Counted from the first letter of the stretch, positions 39,260-47,783 are shown. The stretch: 64,000 nt of DNA from Streptomyces thermolilacinus SPC6 (GCF_000478605.2 NZ_ASHX02000001.1:5533001-5597000), one strand, 5' to 3'. Notes: generated by a model from the sequence alone, not told the origin. Translations and numbers: made by a program.

Positions 39260-39583
39260 GTGGCTCTTCCGCCCCTTACCCCTGAACAGCGCGCAGCCGC
39301 GCTCGAAAAGGCCGCCGCGGCTCGCCGGGAGCGGGCCGAGGTCAAGAATCGACTCAAGCACTCCGGCGCCTCGCTCCACGAGGTCATCAAGCAAGGCCAG
39401 GAGAACGACGTCATCGGCAAGATGAAGGTCTCCGCCCTGCTGGAGTCCCTGCCGGGCGTGGGCAAGGTCCGCGCCAAGCAGATCATGGAGCGTCTTGGCA
39501 TCTCCGAGAGCCGCCGCGTCCGCGGGCTCGGCTCCAACCAGATCGCGTCCCTGGAGCGCGAGTTCGGCGGCTCCAAGGCCTGA
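39260..39583 (+). CDS. sihF: Actinobacterial integration host factor sIHF (MihF family)
   Basis: Small basic nucleoid protein that bends DNA and affects topology, sporulation and antibiotic output in Streptomyces. The 107 residues consist of a long N-terminal helix (EQRAAALEKAAAARRERAEV) and a helix-two-turns-helix DNA-binding domain (SLHEVIKQGQEN, LLESLPGVGKVRAKQIMERLG, SRRVRGLG). The length equals that of the S. coelicolor protein. GTG at 39260 has GAGGTGA 8 nt upstream; an upstream in-frame extension is not conserved-looking. gmk follows 50 bp later. Confidence 0.95.
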   Translation: MALPPLTPEQRAAALEKAAAARRERAEVKNRLKHSGASLHEVIKQGQENDVIGKMKVSALLESLPGVGKVRAKQIMERLGISESRRVRGLGSNQIASLEREFGGSKA

Positions 39584-39618
39584 CGGCCGATACCGGCGTC
39601 CGGGGCACTCCCGGAAGC

Positions 39619-39636
39619 TGGAATAATCGCCCCATG
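39619..39636 (+). promoter_or_regulatory. Extended -10 for leaderless gmk
   Basis: TGG followed directly by AATAAT (39622-39627) lies 6 bp before the gmk ATG, which has no ribosome site. This predicts a leaderless transcript from an extended -10 promoter between sIHF and gmk. Confidence 0.5.
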
Positions 39637-40227
39637 GCTGCAACATCCCGGGGGACGACCCCCGAGCCCCCGGACGTACGTCCGCGGCTGACCGTGCTCT
39701 CCGGCCCCTCCGGGGTCGGCAAGAGCACGGTCGTCGCCCATATGCGCAAGGTCCACCCGGAGGTCTGGCTCTCCGTGTCGGCCACGACCCGCAAGCCGCG
39801 CCCCGGCGAGCAGGACGGCGTGCAGTACTACTTCGTCACGGACGACGAATTCGACAAGCTCATCGCCAACGGCGAGCTGCTGGAGTGGGCGGAGTTCGCG
39901 GGCAACCGCTACGGCACGCCGCGCCGGGCCGTCCAGGAGCGCCTGGAGTCCGGCGAGCCCGTCCTCCTGGAGATCGACCTCCAGGGCGCCCGGCTGGTCC
40001 GTGAGTCCATGCCCGACGCCCAGCTGGTCTTCCTGGCCCCGCCGAGCTGGGACGAACTGGTCCGCCGCCTCACCGGCCGCGGCACCGAGTCCGCCGAGGT
40101 CATCGAGCGGCGGCTGGAAGCCGCCAAGGTGGAGCTCGCCGCCGAGTCCGAATTCGACGTCACCCTGGTCAACACCTCCGTCGAGGACGTGGCGCGTGAG
40201 CTGCTAGCCTTGATGGACGTTGTCTGA
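39634..40227 (+). CDS. gmk: Guanylate kinase
   Basis: Phosphorylates GMP to GDP. The 197-residue P-loop kinase has LTVLSGPSGVGKSTVVAHM and the GMP-binding SVSATTRKPRPGEQDGVQY. It also has ELLEWAEFAGNRYGTP, EIDLQGARLVRE and the lid RRLTGRGTES. The next gene, rpoZ, starts 32 bp downstream; gmk-rpoZ linkage is widespread in bacteria. Confidence 0.96.
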   Translation: MAATSRGTTPEPPDVRPRLTVLSGPSGVGKSTVVAHMRKVHPEVWLSVSATTRKPRPGEQDGVQYYFVTDDEFDKLIANGELLEWAEFAGNRYGTPRRAVQERLESGEPVLLEIDLQGARLVRESMPDAQLVFLAPPSWDELVRRLTGRGTESAEVIERRLEAAKVELAAESEFDVTLVNTSVEDVARELLALMDVV

Positions 40228-40259
40228 TTCTCTTTGTCCACTTTTTCGGAAGGTAGAGC

Positions 40260-40532
40260 GTGTCCTCTTCCATCACCGCGCCCGAGGGCATCATCAACCC
40301 GCCGATCGACGAGCTGCTCGAGGCCACGGACTCGAAGTACAGCCTCGTGATCTACGCGGCCAAGCGCGCGCGGCAGATCAACGCGTACTACTCGCAGCTC
40401 GGTGAGGGCCTGCTCGAGTACGTCGGTCCGCTGGTGGACACCCACGTCCACGAGAAGCCGCTGTCGATCGCCCTGCGGGAGATCAACGCGGGCCTGCTGA
40501 CCTCCGAGGCCGTCGAGGGCCCGGCGCAGTAA
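40260..40532 (+). CDS. rpoZ: RNA polymerase omega subunit
   Basis: Assists assembly of RNA polymerase around beta-prime; in several bacteria it also contributes to the (p)ppGpp site. The 90-residue protein has the omega core LLEATDSKYSLVIYAAKRARQIN and the long C-terminal helix PLSIALREINAGLLTSE. The length matches the Streptomyces protein. The GTG start has GGAAGG upstream. Confidence 0.95.
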   Translation: MSSSITAPEGIINPPIDELLEATDSKYSLVIYAAKRARQINAYYSQLGEGLLEYVGPLVDTHVHEKPLSIALREINAGLLTSEAVEGPAQ

Positions 40533-40552
40533 GCGCACCCCAACAGCATCCC

Positions 40553-40580
40553 CAGGCCCGGCGGTCGTCCGCCGGGCCTG
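40553..40580 (+). terminator. Terminator of gmk-rpoZ
   Basis: A 12-bp perfect stem with a TCGT loop lies 20 bp after rpoZ. Confidence 0.85.
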
Positions 40581-40672
40581 CGGTGTGTCCCGACCAGCCG
40601 CGCGAACCCGGCCACCGCGCCCGCGCGGCCGCACGCCGGGACGCCGTACCAACCCTCAGAGCGGGAGGCGCA

Positions 40673-41881
40673 GTGCCCGAGCCCAAGCCCAAGGTCGTCC
40701 TCGGAGTCAGCGGCGGCATCGCCGCCTACAAGGCGTGCGAGCTGCTGCGCCGGCTGACCGAGTCGGGCCATGACGTACGGGTCGTCCCGACCGCGTCCGC
40801 CCTCCACTTCGTCGGCGCCGCCACCTGGTCCGCGCTCTCCGGCAACCCGGTCTCCGACCAGGTCTGGGAGGACGTCCACGAGGTCCCGCACGTCCGCATC
40901 GGCCAGACCGCCGACCTCGTCGTCGTCGCGCCCTGCACCGCCGACATGCTCGCCAAGGCCGCCCACGGCCTCGCCGACGACCTCCTCACCAACACCCTGC
41001 TCACCGCGCGCTGCCCGGTGGTCTTCGCCCCCGCCATGCACACCGAGATGTGGGAGCACCCGGCCACCCAGGAGAACGTCGCCACCCTGCGCCGACGCGG
41101 CGCCGTCGTCATCGAGCCCGCCGTCGGCCGCCTCACCGGCGTGGACACCGGCAAGGGCCGCCTCCCCGAACCGGCCGAGATCTTCGAGGTCTGCCGCCGG
41201 GTCCTCGCCCGCGGTGTCACCGAGCCCGACCTCACCGGCCGCCATGTCGTCGTCAGCGCGGGCGGCACCCGCGAGCCCCTCGACCCCGTCCGGTACCTGG
41301 GCAACCGCTCCTCCGGTAAGCAGGGGTACGCCCTCGCCCGCACCGCCGCCGCGCGCGGCGCCCGGGTCACCCTCGTCGCGGCCAACACGGGCATGCCCGA
41401 CCCGGCCGGCGTCGACGTCGTCCAGGTCGGCACGGCCGTGCAGCTGCGGGAGGCGGTCCTGAAGGCCGCCGCCGACGCCGACGCGGTGGTCATGGCCGCG
41501 GCCGTGGCCGACTTCCGACCCGCCGCGTACGCCGAAGGGAAGATCAAGAAGCGGGAGGGCGAGGAGCCCGCGCCCGTCGCCCTGGTCCGCAACCCGGACG
41601 TCCTCGCCGAGCTCTCCGCCGACCGGGCCCGCCCCGGCCAGGTGGTCGTCGGCTTCGCCGCAGAGACCGACGACGTCCTCGCCAACGGCCGTGAGAAGCT
41701 CCGCCGCAAGGGCTGTGACCTGCTCGTCGTCAACGAGGTGGGGGAGCGCAAGACCTTCGGTTCCGAGGAGAACGAGGCCGTCGTCCTCGGCTCCGACGGC
41801 ACGGAGACCCCCGTCCCGTACGGCCCCAAGGAAGCCCTCGCCGACACCGTGTGGGACCTGGTGGTGCCGCGCCTGCCCTGA
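40673..41881 (+). CDS. coaBC: Bifunctional phosphopantothenoylcysteine decarboxylase / phosphopantothenate-cysteine ligase
   Basis: Makes 4'-phosphopantetheine for coenzyme A in two steps. The 402-residue protein has the FMN-dependent CoaC half (GVSGGIAAYKACELLRRL, catalytic His in VPHVRIG). The CoaB half follows (VSAGGTREPLDPVRYLGNRSSGKQG, MAAAVADFRP, KIKK). In CoaC the usual PAMN reads PAMH (His123). The usual LACG motif that carries the reactive Cys reads LTGV, with Gly at 156. As far as I recall the mycobacterial enzyme shares both changes, so this is an actinobacterial trait and not damage. GTG at 40673 follows GGGAGG. Confidence 0.94.
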   Translation: MPEPKPKVVLGVSGGIAAYKACELLRRLTESGHDVRVVPTASALHFVGAATWSALSGNPVSDQVWEDVHEVPHVRIGQTADLVVVAPCTADMLAKAAHGLADDLLTNTLLTARCPVVFAPAMHTEMWEHPATQENVATLRRRGAVVIEPAVGRLTGVDTGKGRLPEPAEIFEVCRRVLARGVTEPDLTGRHVVVSAGGTREPLDPVRYLGNRSSGKQGYALARTAAARGARVTLVAANTGMPDPAGVDVVQVGTAVQLREAVLKAAADADAVVMAAAVADFRPAAYAEGKIKKREGEEPAPVALVRNPDVLAELSADRARPGQVVVGFAAETDDVLANGREKLRRKGCDLLVVNEVGERKTFGSEENEAVVLGSDGTETPVPYGPKEALADTVWDLVVPRLP

Positions 41882-41975
41882 GGCGAATCCCGTGATTCCC
41901 CTCACACCCGGCCCACCCGCCCAAGTGGGGCAACTCCCCCCGCACGGAAAGGTGATCTTGCCGTCGCGGGTGGGG

Positions 41976-42055
41976 CCGATGTGGCCAATCAGGCTCCCGA
42001 TGTGCGAGACGCCTGGTCCCATGTCCGAGACTGCCCGATAAACTGTTCCCGGAAC
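41976..42055 (+). promoter_or_regulatory. metK control region: three 21-bp-phased repeats, -10 box and palindrome
   Basis: Three direct repeats with core ATGT begin at 41977 (CGATGTGGCC), 41998 (CGATGTGCGAGAC) and 42019 (CCATGTCCGAGAC), exactly 21 bp apart. They precede a -10-like TAAACT at 42039-42044. An 11-bp palindrome GTTCCCGGAAC at 42045-42055 lies where transcription should begin. A small GGGGC/GCCCC leader hairpin follows at 42061-42073. The phasing puts all repeats on one DNA face. Confidence 0.5.
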
Positions 42056-42125
42056 GACGCGGGGCGCAGCCCCCTGCCGGTCCACAAATGATCAGCCAGC
42101 AGCCGCTGCAAACCCAGGGAGCGTT

Positions 42126-43334
42126 GTGTCCCGTCGTCTCTTCACCTCGGAGTCCGTGACCGAAGGTCACCCCGACAAGATCGCTGACCAGATCAGCGAC
42201 ACGATTCTCGACGCGCTGCTGCGGGAGGACCCCACCTCCCGCGTCGCCGTGGAGACGCTGATCACCACCGGCCTGGTGCACGTGGCCGGCGAGGTGACCA
42301 CCAAGGCGTACGCCGACATCCCGACGCTGGTGCGCGAGAAGATCCTCGAGATCGGCTACGACTCCTCGAAGAAGGGCTTCGACGGCGCGTCCTGCGGCGT
42401 CTCCGTCTCCATCGGCGCGCAGTCCCCGGACATCGCCCAGGGTGTGGACGCCGCCTACGAGCAGCGCGTCGAGGGCGACGAGGACGAGCTGGACCAGCAG
42501 GGCGCCGGTGACCAGGGCCTGATGTTCGGCTACGCCTCCGACGAGACGCCCGAGCTGATGCCGCTCCCGATCCACCTCGCGCACCGGCTGTCCAAGCGCC
42601 TGACCGAGGTCCGCAAGAACGGCACGATCCCCTACCTGCGCCCCGACGGCAAGACGCAGGTCACCATCGAGTACGACGGCGACAAGGCCGTCCGCCTCGA
42701 CACGGTGGTCGTCTCCTCGCAGCACGCCTCCGACATCGACCTGGACTCGCTGCTGGCCCCGGACATCCGCGAGTTCGTCGTGGAGCACGTCCTCAAGCAG
42801 CTCCTCGAGGACGGCATCAAGCTGGAGACCGAGGGCTACCGCCTCCTGGTCAACCCCACCGGCCGCTTCGAGATCGGCGGCCCCATGGGCGACGCGGGCC
42901 TCACCGGTCGCAAGATCATCATCGACACGTACGGCGGCATGGCCCGCCACGGCGGCGGCGCCTTCTCCGGCAAGGACCCGTCCAAGGTGGACCGCTCGGC
43001 CGCCTACGCCATGCGCTGGGTCGCCAAGAACGTCGTCGCCGCGGGCCTCGCCTCCCGCTGCGAGGTCCAGGTCGCGTACGCCATCGGCAAGGCCGAGCCG
43101 GTCGGCCTCTTCGTCGAGACCTTCGGCACCGCCAAGGTCGAGACCGAGAAGATCGAGAACGCCATCGCCGAGGTCTTCGACCTCCGCCCGGCCGCGATCA
43201 TCCGTGACCTCGACCTGCTGCGCCCGATCTACTCCCAGACGGCCGCCTACGGCCACTTCGGCCGCGAGCTCCCCGACTTCACCTGGGAGCGCACCGACCG
43301 CGTGGACGCCCTCCGCAAGGCGGCGGGTCTGTAG
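42126..43334 (+). CDS. metK: S-adenosylmethionine synthetase
   Basis: Makes SAM from methionine and ATP. The 402-residue protein has RRLFTSESVTEGHPDKIADQ, the ATP-site GAGDQGLMFGYA and the P-loop-like GGGAFSGKDPSKVDRS. It also has TGRKIIIDTYGG and the C-terminal YGHFGRELPDFTWE. SAM level influences antibiotic production in Streptomyces. The GTG start has GGGAG upstream. Two strong tandem hairpins follow the gene. Confidence 0.97.
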   Translation: MSRRLFTSESVTEGHPDKIADQISDTILDALLREDPTSRVAVETLITTGLVHVAGEVTTKAYADIPTLVREKILEIGYDSSKKGFDGASCGVSVSIGAQSPDIAQGVDAAYEQRVEGDEDELDQQGAGDQGLMFGYASDETPELMPLPIHLAHRLSKRLTEVRKNGTIPYLRPDGKTQVTIEYDGDKAVRLDTVVVSSQHASDIDLDSLLAPDIREFVVEHVLKQLLEDGIKLETEGYRLLVNPTGRFEIGGPMGDAGLTGRKIIIDTYGGMARHGGGAFSGKDPSKVDRSAAYAMRWVAKNVVAAGLASRCEVQVAYAIGKAEPVGLFVETFGTAKVETEKIENAIAEVFDLRPAAIIRDLDLLRPIYSQTAAYGHFGRELPDFTWERTDRVDALRKAAGL

Positions 43335-43364
43335 GAGCGGGCCCGCTCCGCGCACACACCGGAA

Positions 43365-43439
43365 GTCCGGCTCCGTCCCGTACGGAGCCGGGCTCCGGCG
43401 TTTCCGGCGCCCGGCCGCCCGCGTGCGGCCGGGCGCCGG
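43365..43439 (+). terminator. Tandem terminators after metK
   Basis: The first hairpin pairs 43367-43376 with 43382-43391 and extends a few pairs outward. The second is a 15-bp perfect stem (43404-43418 with 43425-43439). They isolate metK from priA. Confidence 0.85.
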
Positions 43440-43452
43440 TGTCGGTGGGGTC

Positions 43453-43471
43453 TGGTAGGGATGGGGCTGTG
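43453..43471 (+). promoter_or_regulatory. Extended -10 for leaderless priA
   Basis: TGG followed directly by TAGGGA (43456-43461) lies 7 bp before the priA GTG. There is no ribosome site and no clear -35 box. Confidence 0.5.
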
Positions 43472-45601
43472 AGCAGGGAGAGTGGGAAGTCGGGTGAGGG
43501 GGCGGAGCAGCTCGCGCTCATCCGGGAGTCCGTGCGGAAGGCGAAGGCGCCGCGGGCCAAGCCGCGGACGTGGCGGGGGGCCGCGCTGGCCGAGGAGCTG
43601 CCCGTCGCGCGCGTCGTCGTGAACAAGGGCGTCCTCCACCTCGACCAGTTCTTCGACTACGCCGTCCCCGAGGAGCTCGACGCCGCCGCGCGGCCCGGGG
43701 TGCGGGTGCGGGTGCGGTTCGGGGCCGGGGCGCACCAGGTGCAGGGCGGGCGGCGCGAGGGCGGGCGGCTCATCGACGGGTTCCTCGTCGAGCGGCGCGC
43801 CGACACCGACTACACGGGTCCCCTCGCCGCGCTCGCCGACGTCGTGTCGCCCGAGCCGGTCCTCGGGCCCGAGCTGCTGGGCCTCGCCCGGGCGGTCGCC
43901 GACCGGTACGCGGGCAGCCTCGCCGACGTCCTCCAGCTCGCCGTACCGCCCCGCAACGCCCGTGCCGAGGGCCGCCCGTCGCCCGAGCCGTTGCCGCCGC
44001 CGCCCGCCCCGGACGCCGGCACGTGGAGCCGGTACGCGCACGGGGAGGCGTTCCTCGGCGCCCTCGCCCGCGGTGGCGCCCCGCGCGCCGTGTGGAACGC
44101 CCTGCCCGGCCCCCACTGGGCCGACGAGCTGGCCCGGGCCGCCGCCGCGACGCTCGCCTCCGGTCGCGGCGCCCTCCTCGTCGTCCCCGACGGCCGGGCC
44201 GCCGCGCGCGTGGACGCCGCCCTGACGGCCGTCCTCGGGGAGGGGCGGCACGCGCTGCTGACCGCCGAGGCCGGGCCCGAGAAGCGGTACCGCCAGTGGC
44301 TCGCCGTGCGGCGAGGCTCCGTCCGGGCCGTCGTCGGCACCCGCGCCGCCATGTTCGCGCCCGTACGGGACCTGGGGCTCGTCGCCATCTGGGACGACGG
44401 CGACGGCAGCCACAGCGAGCCGCACGCCCCGCAGCCGCACGCCCGCGACGTGCTCCTGCTGCGCGCCGCGCACGACAAGTGCGGCTTCCTGCTGGGCGGT
44501 ACGAGCTGCACGGTCGAGGCCGCCCAGCTCGTCCAGAGCGGCTGGGCGAGGCCCCTGACCGCCCCGCGCGAGCGGGTACGGGCCGCCGCGCCGCTCGTAC
44601 GGACCGTCGGCGACGGGGAGTTGGCGCGCGACGAGGCCGCCAGGGCCGCGCGCCTGCCGTCCCTCGCGTGGCAGGCCGTACGGGAAGGACTGAAGTCCGG
44701 GCCGGTGCTGGTGCAGGTGCCCCGGCGCGGGTACGTACCCCGGCTGGCGTGCGAGCGGTGCCGTACGCCCGCCCGCTGCCGCCACTGCGCCGGGCCCCTT
44801 GAGGCGCCGGAGCAGCGGGAGTTGCGGTGCGGCTGGTGCGGGCGCGGCGAACCGGACTGGCGCTGCACCGAGTGCGGCTTCACCAGGCTGCGCGCGCGGG
44901 TGGTGGGCGCCCGGCGCACGGCCGAGGAGCTGGGGCGTGCCTTCCCCGCCGTACCCGTACGCACCTCGGGGCGCGACCACGTGCTGGACACCGTGCCCGG
45001 GCGCCCCGCGCTGGTGGTGAGCACGCCGGGCGCCGAACCGGTCGCCGAGGGCGGGTACGCGGCCGCGCTGCTCCTGGACGGCTGGGCCCTGCTGGCGCGG
45101 CCGGACCTGCGGGCCGGTGAGGAGGCGCTGCGCCGCTGGATCGACGCCGCGTCGCTGGTGCGCGGCCAGGACGAGGGCGGCACGGTCGTGGTGGTCGCCG
45201 AGCCGACGCTGCGGCCCGTGCAGGCGCTGGTCCGGTGGGACCCCGTGGGCCACGCCCAGCGGGAGCTGGCCGAGCGCGCGGAGCTGGGTTTCCCGCCGGT
45301 GTCCCGGATGGCCGCGGTGGCGGGCCGCCCGGAGGCCGTCGCGGAGTTCCTGGCGGCCGCCGAACTGCCGCCGGAGGCCGAGGTGCTGGGGCCCGTACCC
45401 CTCCGGCCGGCGAGCCCTGGCGGGTCGCGCCGCCCGGGTGATCCGCCCGTCGGCGAACTGTGGGAGCGGGCGCTGGTGCGGGTGCCCCCCGGCACGGGCG
45501 CGGCCCTGGCGGACGCCCTCAAGAAGGCCCAGGCCGCCCGCCTCGCCCGGGGCGGCACCCTCCCGGTCCGGATCAGGATGGACCCGCCCGACATCGGCTG
45601 A
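43469..45601 (+). CDS. priA: PriA-like primosomal protein lacking helicase motifs
   Basis: A 710-residue homologue of the replication-restart helicase. The N-terminal 3'-end-binding domain is recognisable (VARVVVNKGVLHLDQFFDYAVP, VRVRFGAG). The zinc region is intact, with four CxxC pairs (CERC, CRHC, CGWC, CTEC). The ATPase is dead by sequence. Where E. coli has its Walker A the protein reads NALPGPHWADE, and the DEEH box reads WDDGDG. Actinobacterial PriA proteins are known to lack these motifs. It may therefore scaffold primosome assembly without unwinding DNA. GTG at 43469 is probably leaderless. Confidence 0.9.
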   Translation: MSRESGKSGEGAEQLALIRESVRKAKAPRAKPRTWRGAALAEELPVARVVVNKGVLHLDQFFDYAVPEELDAAARPGVRVRVRFGAGAHQVQGGRREGGRLIDGFLVERRADTDYTGPLAALADVVSPEPVLGPELLGLARAVADRYAGSLADVLQLAVPPRNARAEGRPSPEPLPPPPAPDAGTWSRYAHGEAFLGALARGGAPRAVWNALPGPHWADELARAAAATLASGRGALLVVPDGRAAARVDAALTAVLGEGRHALLTAEAGPEKRYRQWLAVRRGSVRAVVGTRAAMFAPVRDLGLVAIWDDGDGSHSEPHAPQPHARDVLLLRAAHDKCGFLLGGTSCTVEAAQLVQSGWARPLTAPRERVRAAAPLVRTVGDGELARDEAARAARLPSLAWQAVREGLKSGPVLVQVPRRGYVPRLACERCRTPARCRHCAGPLEAPEQRELRCGWCGRGEPDWRCTECGFTRLRARVVGARRTAEELGRAFPAVPVRTSGRDHVLDTVPGRPALVVSTPGAEPVAEGGYAAALLLDGWALLARPDLRAGEEALRRWIDAASLVRGQDEGGTVVVVAEPTLRPVQALVRWDPVGHAQRELAERAELGFPPVSRMAAVAGRPEAVAEFLAAAELPPEAEVLGPVPLRPASPGGSRRPGDPPVGELWERALVRVPPGTGAALADALKKAQAARLARGGTLPVRIRMDPPDIG

Positions 45602-45671
45602 GCGGGGGGGTGCTGCGTTTCCGTGGTGCGGGTGGCGCCCCGGGGGTGGGCGGCCGGTGCGGGGACCTGCC

Positions 45672-45758
45672 CCCCGGCCGGGCCGTCGCCGGCCCTGGGG
45701 GAGGAGCGGGGCCCGCTCCCCGGCCGGGCCGTCGCTGCCGCTGGGGGAGGTGCGGGGC
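45672..45758. repeat. Two 41-bp direct repeats in the priA-HTH intergenic region
   Basis: 45672-45712 and 45718-45758 are near-identical at an offset of 46 bp. Each contains a perfect CCCCGGCCGGGCCGTCGC followed by TGGGGGAGG-N-GCGGGGC. Each copy can fold into a hairpin of C-run against G-run, so they may terminate the convergent priA and HTH genes. The rest of the 408-bp gap (45602-46009) shifts from G-rich to C-rich and shows no gene. Confidence 0.75.
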
Positions 45759-46009
45759 GCCCTCTCGTACGGGCTTCCGCCTCTGCCGCGCGCCCTGGCG
45801 CCCGGCCGGTTCCGGCGCCACAACGGGCCCCGGGCCCGGGCGCGCGGTCCGGACCCGCCCCGGCCCGTGCCGCGTTGCCGAGGGCCGCGCCCGGACCCGC
45901 CCCGGCCGCACCCGAGCCGGTCGAAGCCCGGGCGCCCCGGTCACGCCCGGACCCGAGCCGACCCGGCCCCGGCCTTGTCCGGGAACGAGTCGGGCCGCCA
46001 GGTGGCGGG

Positions 46010-46510
46010 TCAGCCGTTGCGGGGGGAGGGGAAGGGGGCCGGGCGGGGGTCGTCCCGGTGGGGCGGCTGGTCACGTACCGCCTGCGCCGTCGGCTGCGGC
46101 GGCATCGAACGCGCCGCCGGGACCGACGCCGTCGGGCGCTCCGCCGCCGACTGCTGGGCCGCCGCGCGGCGCGCCCCGTACCGGCGGTGCACGGCCTGCT
46201 TCGTGACGCCCAGCGCCGAGCCGACGGCGTCCCACGAGAAGCCCAGCGAACGGTCGAAGTCCACCGCGGCGGTGACCAGCGTCTCGACGCTGTCCCGCAG
46301 TTCCTGCGCGAGGCGGACGGTGGGCGCCGGGGCCCTGCCGTAGACGACGAAGCCCGTCGAGGGGCCGGAGCGACGCGGGCGGTAGACGTTGCCCAGCTGG
46401 GCGGTGAGCGTGCGCAGAGCGTCCACCTGCCGGCGGACCCGCTCGATGTCCCGCACCAACAGGTGCAGGCTTGCCCGGGCTTGGGCGTCATGGGTTGCGT
46501 GGTCGGCCAT
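46010..46510 (-). CDS. Small helix-turn-helix protein
   Basis: A 166-residue protein. An N-terminal helical part (ASLHLLVRDIERVRRQVDALR) is followed by a second helical region (APTVRLAQELRDSVETLVTAAVD). An HTH reads FSWDAVGSALGVTKQAVHRRYG and resembles sigma-like or Trp-repressor-like helices. The C-terminal third is Pro/Arg/Gln-rich and disordered. It is probably a DNA-binding regulator; no target is known. ATG at 46510 has GAGAGG at ~7 nt. It is divergent from fmt across a 291-bp gap with a TAGACT box near 46684 that may serve fmt. Confidence 0.72.
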   Translation of the reverse strand: MADHATHDAQARASLHLLVRDIERVRRQVDALRTLTAQLGNVYRPRRSGPSTGFVVYGRAPAPTVRLAQELRDSVETLVTAAVDFDRSLGFSWDAVGSALGVTKQAVHRRYGARRAAAQQSAAERPTASVPAARSMPPQPTAQAVRDQPPHRDDPRPAPFPSPRNG

Positions 46511-46801
46511 TGACAAGCCTCTCGAACCGGCGTTGAAAGGGGGCGGGCCGCATCCGAGGGCGGCCCGATTCGGTCAATCTCCTTTGACAACGCGCCACCC
46601 GGCGCCGGGGTCACGCGACAGGGGCGTATCCGCATATGCGCGAGGCGCGCGGATACGCGTACGCCCCCTCGGACGCCTGCCCCTAGACTGGTGCGCTGCC
46701 CGACCGCCCCCTGGACCGCACCGGCAGGGACTCGCCCGCCGCGACTCCGGCGCGTCCGGCGCGCACCCTGCGCATCCGACGAACAAGCGAGGTAACACGG
46801 A

Positions 46802-47734
46802 GTGAAGCTCGTCTTCGCAGGCACCCCCGAGGTCGCCGTCCCCGCCCTGGACGCCCTGCTCGCCTCCGGGCGGCACGAGGTGGCGGCCGTCGTCACACGG
46901 CCGGACGCCCCGGCCGGGCGGGGGCGCCGCCTGGTCGCGAGCCCCGTCGCCGAGCGGGCCGCCGAGGCGGGCATCGAGGTGCTGAAGCCCGCGAAGCCGC
47001 GCGACGAGGAGTTCCTCGCCCGGCTCCGCGAGATCGCGCCGGACTGCTGCCCCGTCGTCGCGTACGGGGCGCTCCTGCCGAAGGTCGCGCTGGACATCCC
47101 GGTCCACGGCTGGGTGAACCTGCACTTCTCGCTGCTGCCCGCGTGGCGCGGCGCCGCGCCCGTGCAGCACGCGCTGATGGCCGGGGACGAGATGACCGGC
47201 GCGTCCACGTTCCAGATCGAGGAGGGCCTCGACTCGGGGCCCGTCTACGGCGTCGTCACGGAGGCGATCCGGCCCACCGACACGAGCGGCGACCTGCTGA
47301 CCCGGCTCGCCTTCGCGGGCGCCGGGCTGCTGGCGGCCACGATGGACGGCATCGAGGACGGCACGCTCAAGGCGGTGCCGCAGCCCGCCGAGGGCGTCAC
47401 CCTCGCCCCGAAGATCACCGTCGAGGACGCCCGCGTGGACTTCAGCGCGCCCGCGCTCCGTGTGGACCGGGTCGTGCGCGGTTGCACGCCCTCGCCCGGC
47501 GCGTGGACCGTGTTCCGCGGCGAGCGCCTGAAGCTGGTCCAGGCGGTGCCGGTGCCGGACCGTACGGACCTGGCGCCGGGCGAGCTGTCGGCGGGGAAGA
47601 ACAACGTCTACGTCGGTACCGGCTCCCACGCGGTGGAGCTGGTGTGGGTGCAGGCCCAGGGCAAGAAGCCCATGCGCGCGGCCGACTGGGCCCGAGGCGT
47701 CCGCATCGCCCCCGGCGAGCACCTCGGCGCCTGA
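46802..47734 (+). CDS. fmt: Methionyl-tRNA formyltransferase
   Basis: Formylates initiator Met-tRNA with 10-formyl-THF. The 310-residue protein has the catalytic NLHFSLLPAWRGAAPVQ (Asn, His) and the matching Asp in TFQIEEGLDSGPVY. The N-terminal KLVFAGTPEVAVPALDALL and a C-terminal OB-fold domain are also present. GTG start with GAGG ~10 nt upstream. rsmB follows after 259 bp, so the usual fmt-rsmB link is loosened here. Confidence 0.95.
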   Translation: MKLVFAGTPEVAVPALDALLASGRHEVAAVVTRPDAPAGRGRRLVASPVAERAAEAGIEVLKPAKPRDEEFLARLREIAPDCCPVVAYGALLPKVALDIPVHGWVNLHFSLLPAWRGAAPVQHALMAGDEMTGASTFQIEEGLDSGPVYGVVTEAIRPTDTSGDLLTRLAFAGAGLLAATMDGIEDGTLKAVPQPAEGVTLAPKITVEDARVDFSAPALRVDRVVRGCTPSPGAWTVFRGERLKLVQAVPVPDRTDLAPGELSAGKNNVYVGTGSHAVELVWVQAQGKKPMRAADWARGVRIAPGEHLGA

Positions 47735-47756
47735 CGAGCGGGCTTCTTCCCGCTCG
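47735..47756 (+). terminator. Hairpin after fmt
   Basis: An 8-bp perfect stem (CGAGCGGG with CCCGCTCG) with a 6-nt loop begins at the fmt stop codon. Confidence 0.6.
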
Positions 47757-47783
47757 GCCGCCGGGCGCGGGTGCCCACGCGCG

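Noticed and set aside
42061..42073. SAM riboswitch before metK
   Set aside because: Only one small GGGGC/GCCCC hairpin is present; no SAM-I, SAM-II or SAM-IV core is recognisable.
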